Shown one piece after another: positions 41,450 to 53,620 of a stretch of 64,000 nucleotides of DNA. The notes under the pieces are model-generated. The model saw nothing but the letters and a program-made list of their open reading frames with translations. It searched no databases and was not told the DNA's origin. This DNA comes from Coriaria nepalensis (Eukaryota > Streptophyta > Magnoliopsida > Cucurbitales > Coriariaceae): contig CP114481.1 of NCBI GenBank assembly GCA_027186245.1, forward strand, positions 27,249,501 to 27,313,500, in the 5' to 3' direction. Made by a program: the position numbers and the translations under genes. The stretch's first letter is position 1, and every line of letters begins with the position of its first letter.

Positions 41450-44095
41450 ATTGAGGCACTTCTAGTCATTAAATCATTGTAAATGAAATCGAACGAATTA
41501 TATTTTTGCCCTCCAAACATGATTTTCTTACATAACCTGCAATTAATCTATTGGATACAACAATGCATTATTTTAGCCTTAAAGAGCTATCATTCAGTCG
41601 TTTGATATCATTAAATTGTTTGAAAGCACTTCGAACAAATTCTATTTTTGCATTTAAAACACGACTTTCATGCATAACTTCCGATTGATCTACTGAAGGC
41701 AACTATGCATTTATTTAGTGTTAAAGTCATATTATTGCATCTCTTTTACTCAGTAAATCATTCTAAATCACTTCAGACGAAAAGCACCTTTTAAACATGA
41801 CTTTCGTGCATAACTTGCAGTTAATCCATTGAAGGCAACTATACATTTACTTAGCCTTAAAATCATGTCATTGAGGCTCTTCTAGTCATTAAATCATTAT
41901 AAATGAATTCGAACGAATTATATTTTTGCCCTTCAAACATGATTTTCCTACATAACTTGCAATTAATCTATTGAAGACAACAATGCATTATTTTATCCAT
42001 AGAGAGCATATCATTCAGTCTTTTGATATGATTAAATTGTTTCAAAGCACTTCGGACCAATTCTATTTTTGCATTTAAAACACGACTTTCATGCATAACT
42101 TGCGATTGATCTACTGAAGGCAACTATGCATTTTTTTAGTGTTAAAGTCATATTATTGCATCTCTTTTACTCATTAAATCATTCTAAATCACTTCAAACG
42201 AAATTCGCCTTTTAAACATGACTTTCGTGCATAACTTGCAGTTGATCTATTGAAGGCGACTATACATTTACTTAGCCTTAAAATCAATTCATTGAGGCAC
42301 TTCTAGTCATTAAATCATTGTAGATGAAATCGAACAAATTATATTTTTGCCCTTCAAACATGATTTTCTTATATAACCTGCAATTAATCTATTGAAGACA
42401 ACAATGCATTATTTTAGCCTTAAAGAGCATATCATTCAGTCTTTTGATATCATTAAATTCTTTGAAAGCACTTCGACCTAATTGTATTATTGCATTTAAA
42501 ACACGACATTCATGCATAACTTGCAATTGCTCTACTGAAGGCAACTATGCATTTTTTTCGTGTTAAAGTCATATTATTGCATCTCTTTTACTCATTAAAT
42601 CATTCTAAATCACTTCAGATGAAATTCACCTTTTAAACATGACTCTCGTGCATAACTTGCAGTAGATCTATTGAAGGCGACTATACATTTACTTAGCCTT
42701 AAAATCATGTCATTGGGGCTCTTCTAGTCATTAAATTGTTATAAATGAAATCGAACGAATTATATTTTTGCCCTTCAAACATGATTTTCTTACATAACTT
42801 ACAATTAATCTATTGAAGACAACAATGCATTATTTTAGCCATAAAGAGCATATCATTCAGTCTTTTGATATCATTAAATTGTTTGAAAGCACTTTAAACC
42901 AATTCTATTTTTGCATTTAAAACACAACTGTCATGCATAACTTGCGATTGATCTACTGAAGGCAACTATGCCTTTTTTTAGTGTTAAAGTCATATAATTG
43001 CATCTCTTTCACTCAGTAAATCATTCTAAATTATTTCGGACGAAATGCACCTTTTAAACATGACTTTCGTGCATAACTTACAGTTGATCTATTGAACGCA
43101 ACTATACATTTACTTAGCCCTAAAATCATGTCATTGAGGCTCTTCTAGTCGTTAAATCATTATAAGTGAATTCGAACGAATTATATTTTTGCCCTTCAAA
43201 CATGATTTTCTTACATAACCTGCAATTAATCTATTGAATACAACAATGCATTATTTTAGCCTTCAAGAGCAATCGTTCCGTCTTTTGATATCGTTAAATT
43301 GTTTGAAAGCACTTCGAACCAATTCTATTTTTGCATTTAATACACGACTTTCATGCATAACTTGCGATTGATCTACTGAAGGCAACTATGCATTTTTTAA
43401 TGTTAAAGTCATATTATTGCATCTCTTTTACTCATTAAATCAATCTAAATCACTTTAGACGAAATTCACCTTTTAAACATGACTTTCGTGCATAACTTGC
43501 AGTTGATCTATTGAAAGGAACTATGCATTTACTTAGCCTTAAAATCATGTCATTGAGGCTCTTTTAGCCCTTAAATCATTATAAATGAATTCGAACGAAT
43601 CATATTTTTGCCCTTCAAACATGATTTTCTTGCATAACCTGCAATTTATCTATTGACTACAAAAATGCATTATTTTAGCCTTAAAGAGCATATCATTCAG
43701 TCTTTTCAGATCATTAAATTATTTGAAAGCATTTCGAACGAATTCTATTTTTGCATTTAAAACACGACTTTCATGCATAACTTGCAATTGATCTACTGAT
43801 GGCAACTATGCATTTTTTTTGTGAAAGTCATATTATTGCATCTCGTTTACTCAACAAATCATTCTAAATCACTTCAGACGAAATTCGGCTTTTAAACATC
43901 ACTTTCGTGCATAACTTGCAGTTGATCTATTAAAGGCAACTATACATTTACTTAGCCTTAAAATCATGTCATTGAGGCTCTTCTGGTCGTTAAATCATTA
44001 TAAATGAATTCGAACGAATTATATTTTTGCCCTTCAAACATGATTTTCTTACATAACTTGCAATTAATCTATTGAATACAACAATGCATTATTTT
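41450..44095 (+). repeat. Segment shared with 57.85-60.5 kb (offset 16400)
   Basis: About 2.6 kb align with 57850-60495 at a constant offset of 16400 bp. Rare shared markers are ccctccaaacatg (41509 and 57909), cataacttccgattg (near 41673 and 58073), ttaatccattg (41821 and 58221), aaaatcaattcattg (near 42280 and 58680), gtagatgaaatc (near 42319 and 58719) and ttctggtcg (43981 and 60381). Upstream, the match continues at an offset of 15979 (marker ttcagcttta at 41151 and ttcagctttag at 57130), so one 421-bp unit was gained or lost between the two copies. Confidence 0.85.
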
Positions 44096-45111
44096 AGCCT
44101 TAAAGAGCTATCATTCAGTCTTCTGATATCATTAAATTGTTTGAAAGCACTTCGAACCGATTCTATTTTTGCATTTAAAACACGACTTTCAGGAATAACT
44201 TGCGATCGATCTACTGAAGGCGACTATGCATTTTTTTAGTGTTGAAGTCATATTATTGCATCTCTTTTACTCATTAAATCATTCTAAATCACTTCAGACG
44301 AAATTCACCTTTTAAACATGACTTTCGTGCATAACTTGCAGTTGATCTATTGCAAGCAACTATGCATTTACTTAGCCTTAAAATCATGTCATTGAGGCTC
44401 TTCTACTCATTAAATCATTATAAATGAATTCGAACGAATTATATTTTTCCCCTTCAAACATGATTTTCTTGCATAACCTGCAATTTATCTATTGAATACA
44501 AAAATGCATTATTTTAGCCTTAAAGAGCATATCATTCAGTCTTTTCAGATCATTAAATTATTTGAAAGCATTTCGAACTAATTCTATTTTTGCATTTAAA
44601 ACACGACTTTCATGCATAACTTGCAATTGATCTACTGATGGCAACTATGCATTTTTTTTGTGAAAGTCATATTATTGCATCTCGTTTACTCAACAAATCA
44701 TTCTAAATCACTTCAGACGAAATTCGGCTTTTAAACATCACTTTCGTGCATAACTTGCAGTTGATCTATTAAAGGCAACTATACATTTACTTAGCCTTAA
44801 AATCATGTCATTGAGGCTCTTCTGGTCGTTAAATCATTATAAATGAATTCGAACGAATTATATTTTTGCACTTCAAACATGATTTTCTTACATAACTTGC
44901 AATTAATCTATTGAATACAACAATGCATTATTTTAGCCTTAAAGAGCTATCATTCAGTCTTCTGATATCATTAAATTGTTTGAAAGCACTTCGAACCGAT
45001 TCTATTTTTGCATTTAAAACACGACTTTCAGGAATAACTTGCGATCGATCTACTGAAGGCGACTATGCATTTTTTTAGTGTTGAAGTCATATTATTGCAT
45101 CTCTTTTACTC
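43612..45111 (+). repeat. 839-bp offset duplication
   Basis: 43612-44272 matches 44451-45111 at an offset of 839 bp. The offset is short of 842 mainly because the A subunits involved lack three bases (ttttgtgaaagtc instead of ttttgtgttaaagtc) at 43821 and 44660. Another marker, tttcaggaataac, recurs at 44188, 45027 and again at 45447. The last spacing is 420 bp, so the final trimer was copied once more. Confidence 0.75.
44427..44440. other. Short palindrome AATTCG-AA-CGAATT in subunit B
   Basis: The 14 bases AATTCG AA CGAATT form two six-base arms separated by AA. The palindrome is present in many B subunits that read gaattcgaacgaatta. B subunits reading gaattcgaacgaatca keep a four-base-plus core (ATTCG AA CGAAT). 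B subunits reading gaaatcgaacgaatt keep only part of it. Short dyad symmetries are common in centromeric satellites that lack a CENP-B box; whether this one has any role is unknown. Confidence 0.55.
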
Positions 45112-48100
45112 AGTAAATCATTCAAAATCAGTTTAGATGAAAAGCACCTTTTAAACAAGACTTTCGTGCATAACTTGCAGTTGATCTATTGAAAGAAACT
45201 ATAAATTTACTTAGCCTTAAAATCATGTCATTGAGGCTCTTCTAGTCATTAAATCTTTATAAATGAATTCGAACGAATCATATTTTTGCCCTTCAAACAT
45301 TATTTTCTTACATAACCTGCAATTAATCTATTGAATACAACAATGCATTATTTTAGCCTTAAAGAGCTATCATTCAGTCTTCTGATATCATTAAATTGTT
45401 TGAAAGCACTTCGAACCGATTCTATTTTTGCATTTAAAACACGACTTTCAGGAATAACTTGCGATCGATCTACTGAAGGCGACTATGCATTTTTTTAGTG
45501 TTGAAGTCATATTATTGCATCTCTTTTACTCATTAAATCATTCTAAATCACTTCAGACGAAATTCACCTTTTAAACATGACTTTCGTGCATAACTTGCAG
45601 TTGATCTATTGCAAGCAACTATGCATTTACTTAGCCTTAAAATCATGTCATTGAGGCTCTTCTAGTCATTAAATCATTATAAATGAAATCGAAGGAATTA
45701 TATTTTTTCCCTTCAAACATGATTTTCTTACATAACCTGCAATTAATCTATTGAAGACAACAATGCTTTATTTTAGCGTTGAAGAGCATATCATTTAGTC
45801 TTTTGATATCATTAAATTGTTTGAAAGCACTTCGAACTAATTCTATTTTCGCATTTAATACACGACTTTCATGCATAACTTGCGATTGATCTACTGAAGG
45901 CAACTATGTATTTTTTTAGTGTTGAAGTCATATTATTGCATCTGTTTTACTCATTAAATCATTCTAAATCACTTCAGACGAAATTCACCTTTTAAACATG
46001 ATATTCGTGCATAACTTGCAGTTGATCTATTGCAAGCAACTATGCATTTACTTAGCCTTAAAATCATGTCATTGAGGCTCTTCTAGTCATTAAATCATTA
46101 TAAATGAATTCGAACGAATTATATTTTTGCCCTTCAAACATGATTTTCCTACATAACTTGCAATTAATCTATTGAAGACAACAATGCATTATTTTAGCCT
46201 TAAAGAGCATATCATTCAGTCTTTTGATATCATTAAATTCTTTGAAAGCACTTCGAACTAATTCTATTATTGCATTTAAAACACGACATTCATGCATAAC
46301 CTGCAGTTGCTCTACTGAAGGCAACTATGCATTTTTTTAGTATTAAAGTCATCTTATTGCATCTCTTTTACTCATTAAATCATTCTAAATCACTTCAGAT
46401 GAAATTCACCTTTTAAACATGACTCTCGTGCATAACTTGCAGTTAATCTATTGAAGGCGACTATACATTTACTTAGCCTTAAAATCATGTCATTGAGGCT
46501 CTTGTAGTCATTAAATCATTATAAATGAAATCGAACGAATTATATTTTTGCCCTTCAAACATGATTTTCTTACATAACTTACAATTAATCTATTGAAGAC
46601 AACAATGGTTTATTTTAGCGTTAAAGAGCATATCATTTAGTCTTTTGATATCATTAAATTGTTTGAAAGCACTTCGAACTAATTCTTTTTTTGCATTTAA
46701 AACACGACTTTCATGCATAACTTGCAATTGATCTACCGAAGGCAACTATGCCTTTTTTAGTGTTAAAGTCATATTATTGCATCTCTTTTACTCATTAAAT
46801 CATTCTAAATCACTTCAGACGAAATTCACCTTTTAAACATGACTTTCATGCATAACTTGCAGTTGATCTATTGAAGGCAACTATACATTTACTTAGCCTT
46901 AAAATCATGTCATTGAGGCTCTTCTAGTCATTAAATCATTATAAATGAAATCGAATGAATTATATTTTTGCCCTTCAAACATGATTTTCTTACATAACTT
47001 GCAATTAATCTATTGAAGACAACAATGCATTATTTTAGCCTTAAAGAGCATATCATTCAGTCTTTTGATATCATTAAATTGTTTGAAAGCAATTTAAACA
47101 AATTCTATTTTTGCATTTAAAACACAACTTTAATGCATAACTTGCGATTGATCTACTGAAGGCAACTATGCCTTTTTTTAGTGTTAAAGTCATATTATTG
47201 CATCTCTTTTACTCAGTAAATCATTCTAAATCATTTCAGATGAAATGCACCTTTTAAACATGACTTTCGTGCATAACTTGCAGTTGATCTATTGAACGCA
47301 ACTATACATTTACTTAGCCCTAAAATCATGTCATTGAGGCTCTTCTTGCCATTAAATCATTATAAATGAATTCGAACGAATCATATTTTTGCCCTTCAAA
47401 CATGATTTTCTTACATAACCTGCAATTAATCTATTGAAGACAACAATGCATTATTTTAGCCATAAAGAGCATATCATTCAGTCTTTTGATATCATTAAAT
47501 TGTATGAAAGCACTTCGAACTAATTCAATTATTGCATTTAAAACACGACATTCATGCATAACTTGCAATTGATCTACTGAAGGCAACTATGCATTTTTTT
47601 AGTGTTAAAGTCATATTATTGCATCTCTTTTACTCATTAAATCATTCTAAATCACTTCAGACGAAATTCGGCTTTTAAACATGACTTTCGTGCATAACTT
47701 GCAGTTTATCTATTAAAGGCAACTATACATTTACTTAGCCTTAAAATCATGTCATTGAGGCTCTTCTGGTCATTAAATCATTATATATGAAATCGAACGA
47801 ATTATATTTTTGCCCTTCAAACATGATTTTCTAACATAACCTGCAATTAATCTATTGAAGACAACAATGCATTATTTTAGCCTTAAAGAGCATATCATTC
47901 AGTCTTTTGATATCATTAAATTGTTTGAAAGCACTTCGAACTAATTCAATTATTGCATTTAAAACACGACTTTCATGCATAACTTGCGATTGATCTACTG
48001 AAGCCAACTATGCCTTTTTTTAGTGTTAAACTCATATTATTGCATCTCTTTTACTCAGTAAATCATTCTAAATCAGTTCAGACGAAAAGCACCTTTTAAA

Positions 48101-48610
48101 CATGACTTTCGTGCATAACTTGCAGTTGATCTATTGAAAGCAACTATACATTTACTTAGCCTTAAAATCATGTCATTGAGGCTCTTCAAGTCGTTAAATC
48201 ATTATAAATGAATTCGAACGAATTATATTTTTGCCCTTCAAACATGATTTTCTTACATAACCCGCAATTAATCTATTGAATACAACAATGCATTATTTTA
48301 GCCTTAAAGAGCATATCATTCAGTCTTTTGATATCATTAAATTGTTTGAAAGCACTTCGAACTAATTCAATTGTTGCATTTAAAACACGACATTCATGCA
48401 TAACTTGCAATTGATCTACTGAAGGCAACTATGCATTTTTTTAGTGTTAAAGTCATATTCTTGCATCTCTTTTACTCATTAAATCATTCTAAATCACTTC
48501 AGACGAAATTCACCTTTTAAACATGACTTTCGTGCATAATTTGCAGTTGATCTATTGAAAGCAACTATGCATTTACTTAGCCTTAAAATCATGTCATTGA
48601 GGCTCTTCTA

Positions 48611-50292
48611 GCCATTAAATCATTATAAATGAATTCGAACGAATCATATTTTTGCCCTTCAAACATGATTTTCTTACTTAACCTGCAATTTATCTATTGA
48701 ATACAAAAATGCATTATTTTAGCCCTAAAGAGAATATCATTCAGTCTTTTCAGATCGTTAAATTATTTGAAAGCATTTCGAACTAATTCTATTTTTGCAT
48801 TTAAAACACGATTTTCATGCATAACCTGCAATTGATCTACTGATGGCAACTATGCATTTTTTTTGTGTTAAAGTCATATTATTGCATCTCGTTTACTCAG
48901 CAAATCATTCTAAATCACTTCAGACAAAATTCGGCTTTTAAACATGACTTTCGTGCATAACTTGCAGTTGATCTATTAAAGGCAACTATACATTTACTTA
49001 GCCTTAAAATCATGTCATTGAGGCTCTTCTAGTCGTGAAATCATTATAAATGAATTCGAACGAATTATATTTTTGCCCTTCAAACATGATTTTCTTACAT
49101 AACTTGCAATTAATCTATTGAATACAACAATGCATTATTTTAGTCTTAAAGAGCTATGATTCAGTCTTTTGATATCATTAAATTGTTTGAAAGCACTTCG
49201 AACTAATTCTATTTTTGCATTTAAAACACGACATTCATGCATAACTTGCAATTGCTCTACTGAAGGCAACTATGCATTTTTTTAGTGTTAAAGTCATATT
49301 ATTGCATCTCTTTTACTCATTAAATCATTCTAAATCACTTCAGATGAAATTCACCTTTTAAACATGACTCTCGTGCATAACTTGCAGTTGATCTATTGAA
49401 CGCAACTATACATTTACTTAGCCCTAAAATCATGTCATTGAGGCTCTTCTTGCCATTAAATCATTATAAATGAATTCGAACGAATCATATTTTTGCCCTT
49501 CAAACATGATTTTCTTACTTAACCTGCAATTTATCTATTGAATACAAAAATGCATTATTTTAGCCCTAAAGAGAATATCATTCAGTCTTTTCAGATCGTT
49601 AAATTATTTGAAAGCATTTCGAACTAATTCTATTTTTGCATTTAAAACACGATTTTCATGCATAACTTGCAATTGATCTACTGATGGCAACTATGCATTT
49701 TTTTTGTGTTAAAGTCATATTATTGCATCTCGTTTACTCAGCAAATCATTCTAAATCACTTCAGACAAAATTCGGCTTTTAAACATGACTTTCGTGCATA
49801 ACTTGCAGTTGATCTATTAAAGGCAACTATACATTTACTTAGCCTTAAAATCATGTAATTGAGGCTCTTCTAGTCGTGAAATCATTATAAATGAATTCGA
49901 ACGAATTATATTTTTGCCCTTCAAACATGATTTTCTTACATAACTTGCAATTAATCTATTGAATACAACAATGCATTATTTTAGTCTTAAAGAGCTATGA
50001 TTCAGTCTTTTGATATCATTAAATTGTTTGAAAGCACTTCGAACTAATTCTATTTTTGCATTTAAAACACGACATTCATGCATAACTTGCAATTGCTCTA
50101 TTGAAGGCAACTATGCATTTTTTTAGTGTTAAAGTCATATTATTGCATCTCTTTTACTCATTAAATCATTCTAAATCACTTCAGATGAAAATCACCTTTT
50201 AAACATGACTCTCGTGCATAACTTGCAGTTGATCTATTGAACGCAACTATACATTTACTTAGCCCTAAAATCATGTCATTGAGGCTCTTCTT
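48611..50292 (+). repeat. Tandem 841-bp duplication
   Basis: 48611-49451 and 49452-50292 are adjacent near-identical copies of two trimers. Shared rare markers are ttcttacttaacctg (48671 and 49512), gtcgtgaaatc (49032 and 49873) and gagctatgattcag. Only a few isolated differences were noted, for instance atgtaattgag at about 49855. Confidence 0.8.
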
Positions 50293-52601
50293 GCCATTAA
50301 ATCATTATAAATGAATTCGAACGAATCATATTTTTTCCCTTCAAACATGATTTTCTTACATAACTTGCAATTAATCTATTGAAGACAACAATGCATTATT
50401 TTAGCCTTAAAGAGCATATCATTCAGTCTTTTGATATCATTAAATTCTTTGAAAGCACTTCGAACTAATTCTATTTTTGCATTTAAAACACGACTTTCAT
50501 GCATAACTTGCGATTGATCTACTGAAGGCAACTATGCCTTTTTTTAGTGTTAAAGTCATATTATTGCATCTCTTTTACTCATTAAATCATTCTAAATCAC
50601 TTCAGACGAAATTCACCTTTTAAACATGACTTTCATGCATAACTTGCAGTTGATCTATTGAAAGCAAGTGTGCATTTACTTGGCCTTAAAATCATGTCAT
50701 TGAGGCTCTTTTAGCCATTAAATCATTATAAATGAATTCGAACGAATCATATTTTTGCCCTTCAAACATGATTTTCTAACATAACCTGCAATTTATCTCT
50801 TGAATACAAAAATGCATTATTTTAGCCCTAAAGAGAATATCATTCAGCCTTTTCAGATCGTTAAATTATTTGAAAGCATTTCGAACTAATTCTATTTTTG
50901 CATTTAAAACACGATTTTCATGCATAACTTACAATAGATCTACTGATGGCAACTATGCATTTTTTTTGTGTTAAAGTCATATTATTGCATCTCGTTTACT
51001 CAGCAAATCATTCTAAATCACTTCAGACAAAATTTGACTTTTAAACATGACTTTCGTGCATAACTTGCAGTTGATCTATTAAAGGCAACTATACATTTAC
51101 TTAGCCTTAAAATCATGTCATTGAGGCTCTTCTAGTCGTTAAATCATCATAAATGAATTCGAACGAATTATGTTTTTGCCCTTCAAACATGATTTTCTTA
51201 CATAACTTGCAATTAATCTATTGAATACAACAATGCATTATTTTAGTCTTAAAGAGCTATCATTCAGTCTTTTGATATCATTAAATTGTTTGAAAGCACT
51301 TTAAACCAATTCTATTTTTGCATTTAAAACACGACATTCATGCATAACTTGCAATTGATCTACTGAAGGCAACTATGCATTTTTTTAGTGTTAAAGTCAT
51401 ATTATTGCATCGCTTTTACTCATTAAATCATTCTAAATCACTTCAGACGAAATTCACCTTTTAAACATGACTTTCGTGCATAACTTGCAGTTGATCTATT
51501 GAAAGCAACTATGCATTTATTTAGCCTTAAAATCATGTCACTGAGGCTCTTCTAGCCATTAAATCATTATAAATGAATTCGAACGAATCATATTTTTGCC
51601 CTTCAAACATGATTTTCTTACATAACCTGCAATTTATCTATTGAATACAAAAATGCATTATTTTAGCCCTAAAGAGCATATCATTCAGTCTTTTCAGATC
51701 ATTAAATTATTTGAAAGCATTTCGAACTAATTCTATTTTTTTATTTAAAACACGACTTTCATGCATAACTTGCGATTGATCTACTGATGGCAACTATGCA
51801 TTTTTTTTGTGTTAAAGTCATATTATTGCATCTCGTTTACTCAACAAATCATTCTAAATCACTTCAGATGAAATTCGGCTTTTAAACATGACTTTCGTGC
51901 ATAACTTGCAGTTCATCTATTAAAGGCAACTATATATTTACTTAGCCTTAAAATCATGTCATTGAGGAACTTCTAGTCATTAAATCATTGTAAATGAAAT
52001 AGAACGAATTATATTTTTGCCCTTCAAACATGATTTTCTTACATAACCTACAATTAATCTATTGGATACAACAATGCATTATTTTAGCCTTAAAGAGCTA
52101 TCATTCAGTCTTTTGATATCATTAAATTGTTTGAAAGCACTTTAAACCAATTCTATTTTTGCATTTAAAACACAACTTTCATGCATAACTTGCGATTGAT
52201 CTACTGAAGGCAACTATGCCTTTTTTTAGTGTTAAAGTCATATTATTGCATCTCTTTTACTCAGTAAATCATTCTAAATCATTTCAGACGAAATTCACCT
52301 TTTAAGCATGACTTTCGTGCATAACTTGCAGTTGATCTATTGAACGCAACTATACATTTACTTAGCCCTAAAATCATGTCATTGAGGCTCTTCTAGCCAT
52401 TAAATCATTATAAATGAATCCGAACGAATCATATTTTTGCCCTTTAAACATGATTTTCTTACATAACCTGCAATTAATCTATTGAAGACAACAATGCATT
52501 ATTTTAGCCTTAAAGAGCATATCATTCAGTCTTTTGATATCATTAAATTGTTTGAAAGAACTTCGAAGTAATTCAATTATTGCATTTAAAACACGACATT
52601 C

Positions 52602-52642
52602 ATGCATAACTTGCAATTGATCTACTGAAGGCAACTATGCAT
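52602..52642. other. Conserved C/A junction box with imperfect inverted repeat
   Basis: The 41 bases spanning the end of C and the start of A begin with ATGCATA (52602-52608) and end with TATGCAT (52636-52642), which are exact reverse complements. Inside them ttgc (52611-52614) can pair with gcaa (52631-52634), leaving one unmatched stretch and a loop of about 16 bases. The same box in a less symmetric form occurs at the A/B junction (around 52741-52780) and the B/C junction (around 52881-52920). It is the best conserved block between the three subunits, so it may be a protein-binding site or a preferred nucleosome or recombination site. Function is not shown by the sequence. Confidence 0.6.
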
Positions 52643-52768
52643 TTTTTTAGTGTTAAAGTCATATTATTGCATCTCTTTTACTCATTAAATCATTCTAAAT
52701 CACTTCAGATGAAATTCACCTTTTAAACATGACTTTCGTGCATAACTTGCAGTTGATCTATTGAAAGC
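52633..52768 (+). repeat. Subunit A (136 bp), type copy
   Basis: A is the shortest of the three subunits. It opens with aactatgcattttttt and contains the cattaaatcattctaaatc block, then cttcagatgaaattcacc and ttttaaacatgac, and ends in the shared junction box. Compared with B, about six bases are missing between the gaaattcacc part and the ttttaaacatga part, where B has gaattatatttttgcccttc. Two recurrent A variants exist across the window: one with actcattaaatc followed by ctattgaaag (called A1 here), the other with actcagcaaatc or actcaacaaatc, a cggctttt or tgactttt segment and ctattaaagg (A2). Confidence 0.85.
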
Positions 52769-52910
52769 AACTGTGCATTTACTTAGCCTTAAAATCATGT
52801 CATTGAGGCTCTTTTAGCCATTAAATCATTATAAATGAATTCGAACGAATCATATTTTTGCCCTTCAAACAAGATTTTCTTACATAACCTGCAATTTATC
52901 TCTTGAATAC
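52769..52910 (+). repeat. Subunit B (142 bp), type copy
   Basis: B opens with aactatacattta or aactgtgcattta, followed by cttagccttaaaatcatgtc, gaggctcttctag and attaaatcattataaatga. It then carries either aatcgaacgaatta or attcgaacgaatca before tatttttgcccttcaaac. The second form contains an EcoRI site, GAATTC, and a short dyad. Its end, tacataac.tgcaatt.atct, is the shared junction box. Variants ending ctattgaagacaac, ctattgaatacaac, ctattggatacaac and ctattgaatacaaaaatg mark different repeat families within the array. Confidence 0.85.
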
Positions 52911-53053
52911 AAAAATGCATTATTTTAGCCCTAAAGAGAATATCATTCAGTCTTTTCAGATCGTTAAATTATTTGAAAGCATTTCGAACTAATTCTATTT
53001 TTGCATTTAAAACACGATTTTCGTGCATAACTTGCAATTGATCTACTGATGGC
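52911..53053 (+). repeat. Subunit C (143 bp), type copy
   Basis: C opens with aacaatgc or aaaaatgcattatttt, followed by agcc(c/t)taaagag and then a short stretch that differs between families: gcatatcattcag, gaatatcattcag or the one-base-shorter gctatcattcag. It continues with tcttttgatatcattaaat or tcttttcagatcgttaaat, a ttgaaagca.ttcgaac block and aattctattttt. It ends in aaaacacga(c/t)tttcatg followed by the junction box. The two halves of each variant usually travel together: cagatc goes with gaatatc or gcatatc and with tgatggc at the end, and gatatc goes with tgaaggc. Confidence 0.85.
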
Positions 53054-53620
53054 AACTATGCATTTTTTTTGTGTTAAAGTCATATTATTGCATCTCGTTT
53101 ACTCAGCAAATCATTCTAAATCACTTCAGACAAAATTTGACTTTTAAACATGACTTTCGTGCATAACTTGCAGTTGATCTATTAAAGGAACCTATACATT
53201 TACTTAGCCTTAAAATCATGTCATTGAGGCTCTTCTAGTCGTTAAATCATCATAAATGAATTCGAACGAATTATGTTTTTGCCCTTCAAACATGATTTTC
53301 TTACATAACTTGCAATTAATCTATTGAATACAACAATGCATTGTTTTAGTCTTAAAGAGCTATCATTCAGTCTTTTGATGTCATTAAATTGTTTGAAAGC
53401 ACTTCGAACTAATTCTATTTTCGCATTTAAAACACGACATTCATGCATAACTTGCAATTGATCTACTGAAGGCAACTATGCGTTTTTTTAGTGTTAAAGT
53501 CATATTATTGCATCGCTTTTACTCATTAAATCATTCTAAATCACTTTAGACGAAATTCGGCTTTTAAACATGACCCTCATGCATAACTTGCAGTTGATCT
53601 ATTGACAGCAACTATACATT

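Larger units (their letters stand above)
52633..53053 (+). repeat. Representative 421-bp repeat unit (A-B-C trimer)
   Basis: This copy is a convenient type unit. It starts at the aactatgc that follows the conserved gaaggc and ends just before the next such motif at 53054, giving 421 bp. It splits into three related parts of 136, 142 and 143 bp. Each part opens with aa..atgcatt, has a ttagc/agtgttaaa-like block about 15 bases in, a central attaaatcatt or attaaattatt, an aaacatga- or aaacacga-like block, and ends with ataac.tgca..t.atct..tga. The three parts are clearly homologous but much more different from one another than the same part is between units. The 421-bp trimer is therefore the homogenised unit and the ~140-bp part the older ancestral monomer. 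Confidence 0.92.

Noticed and set aside
44420..44440. CENP-B box in the ttcgaacgaatta/ttcgaacgaatca motif of subunit B
   Set aside because: It shares TTCG and a downstream A with the box pattern but lacks the CGGG end in every copy read, so the similarity is too weak.
53242..53475. 77-codon minus-strand frame as a variant of the 86-codon frame with a shifted end
   Set aside because: The change of frame follows a one-base deletion in the C subunit (gagctatc for gagcatatc); this is ordinary satellite drift, not a coding feature.
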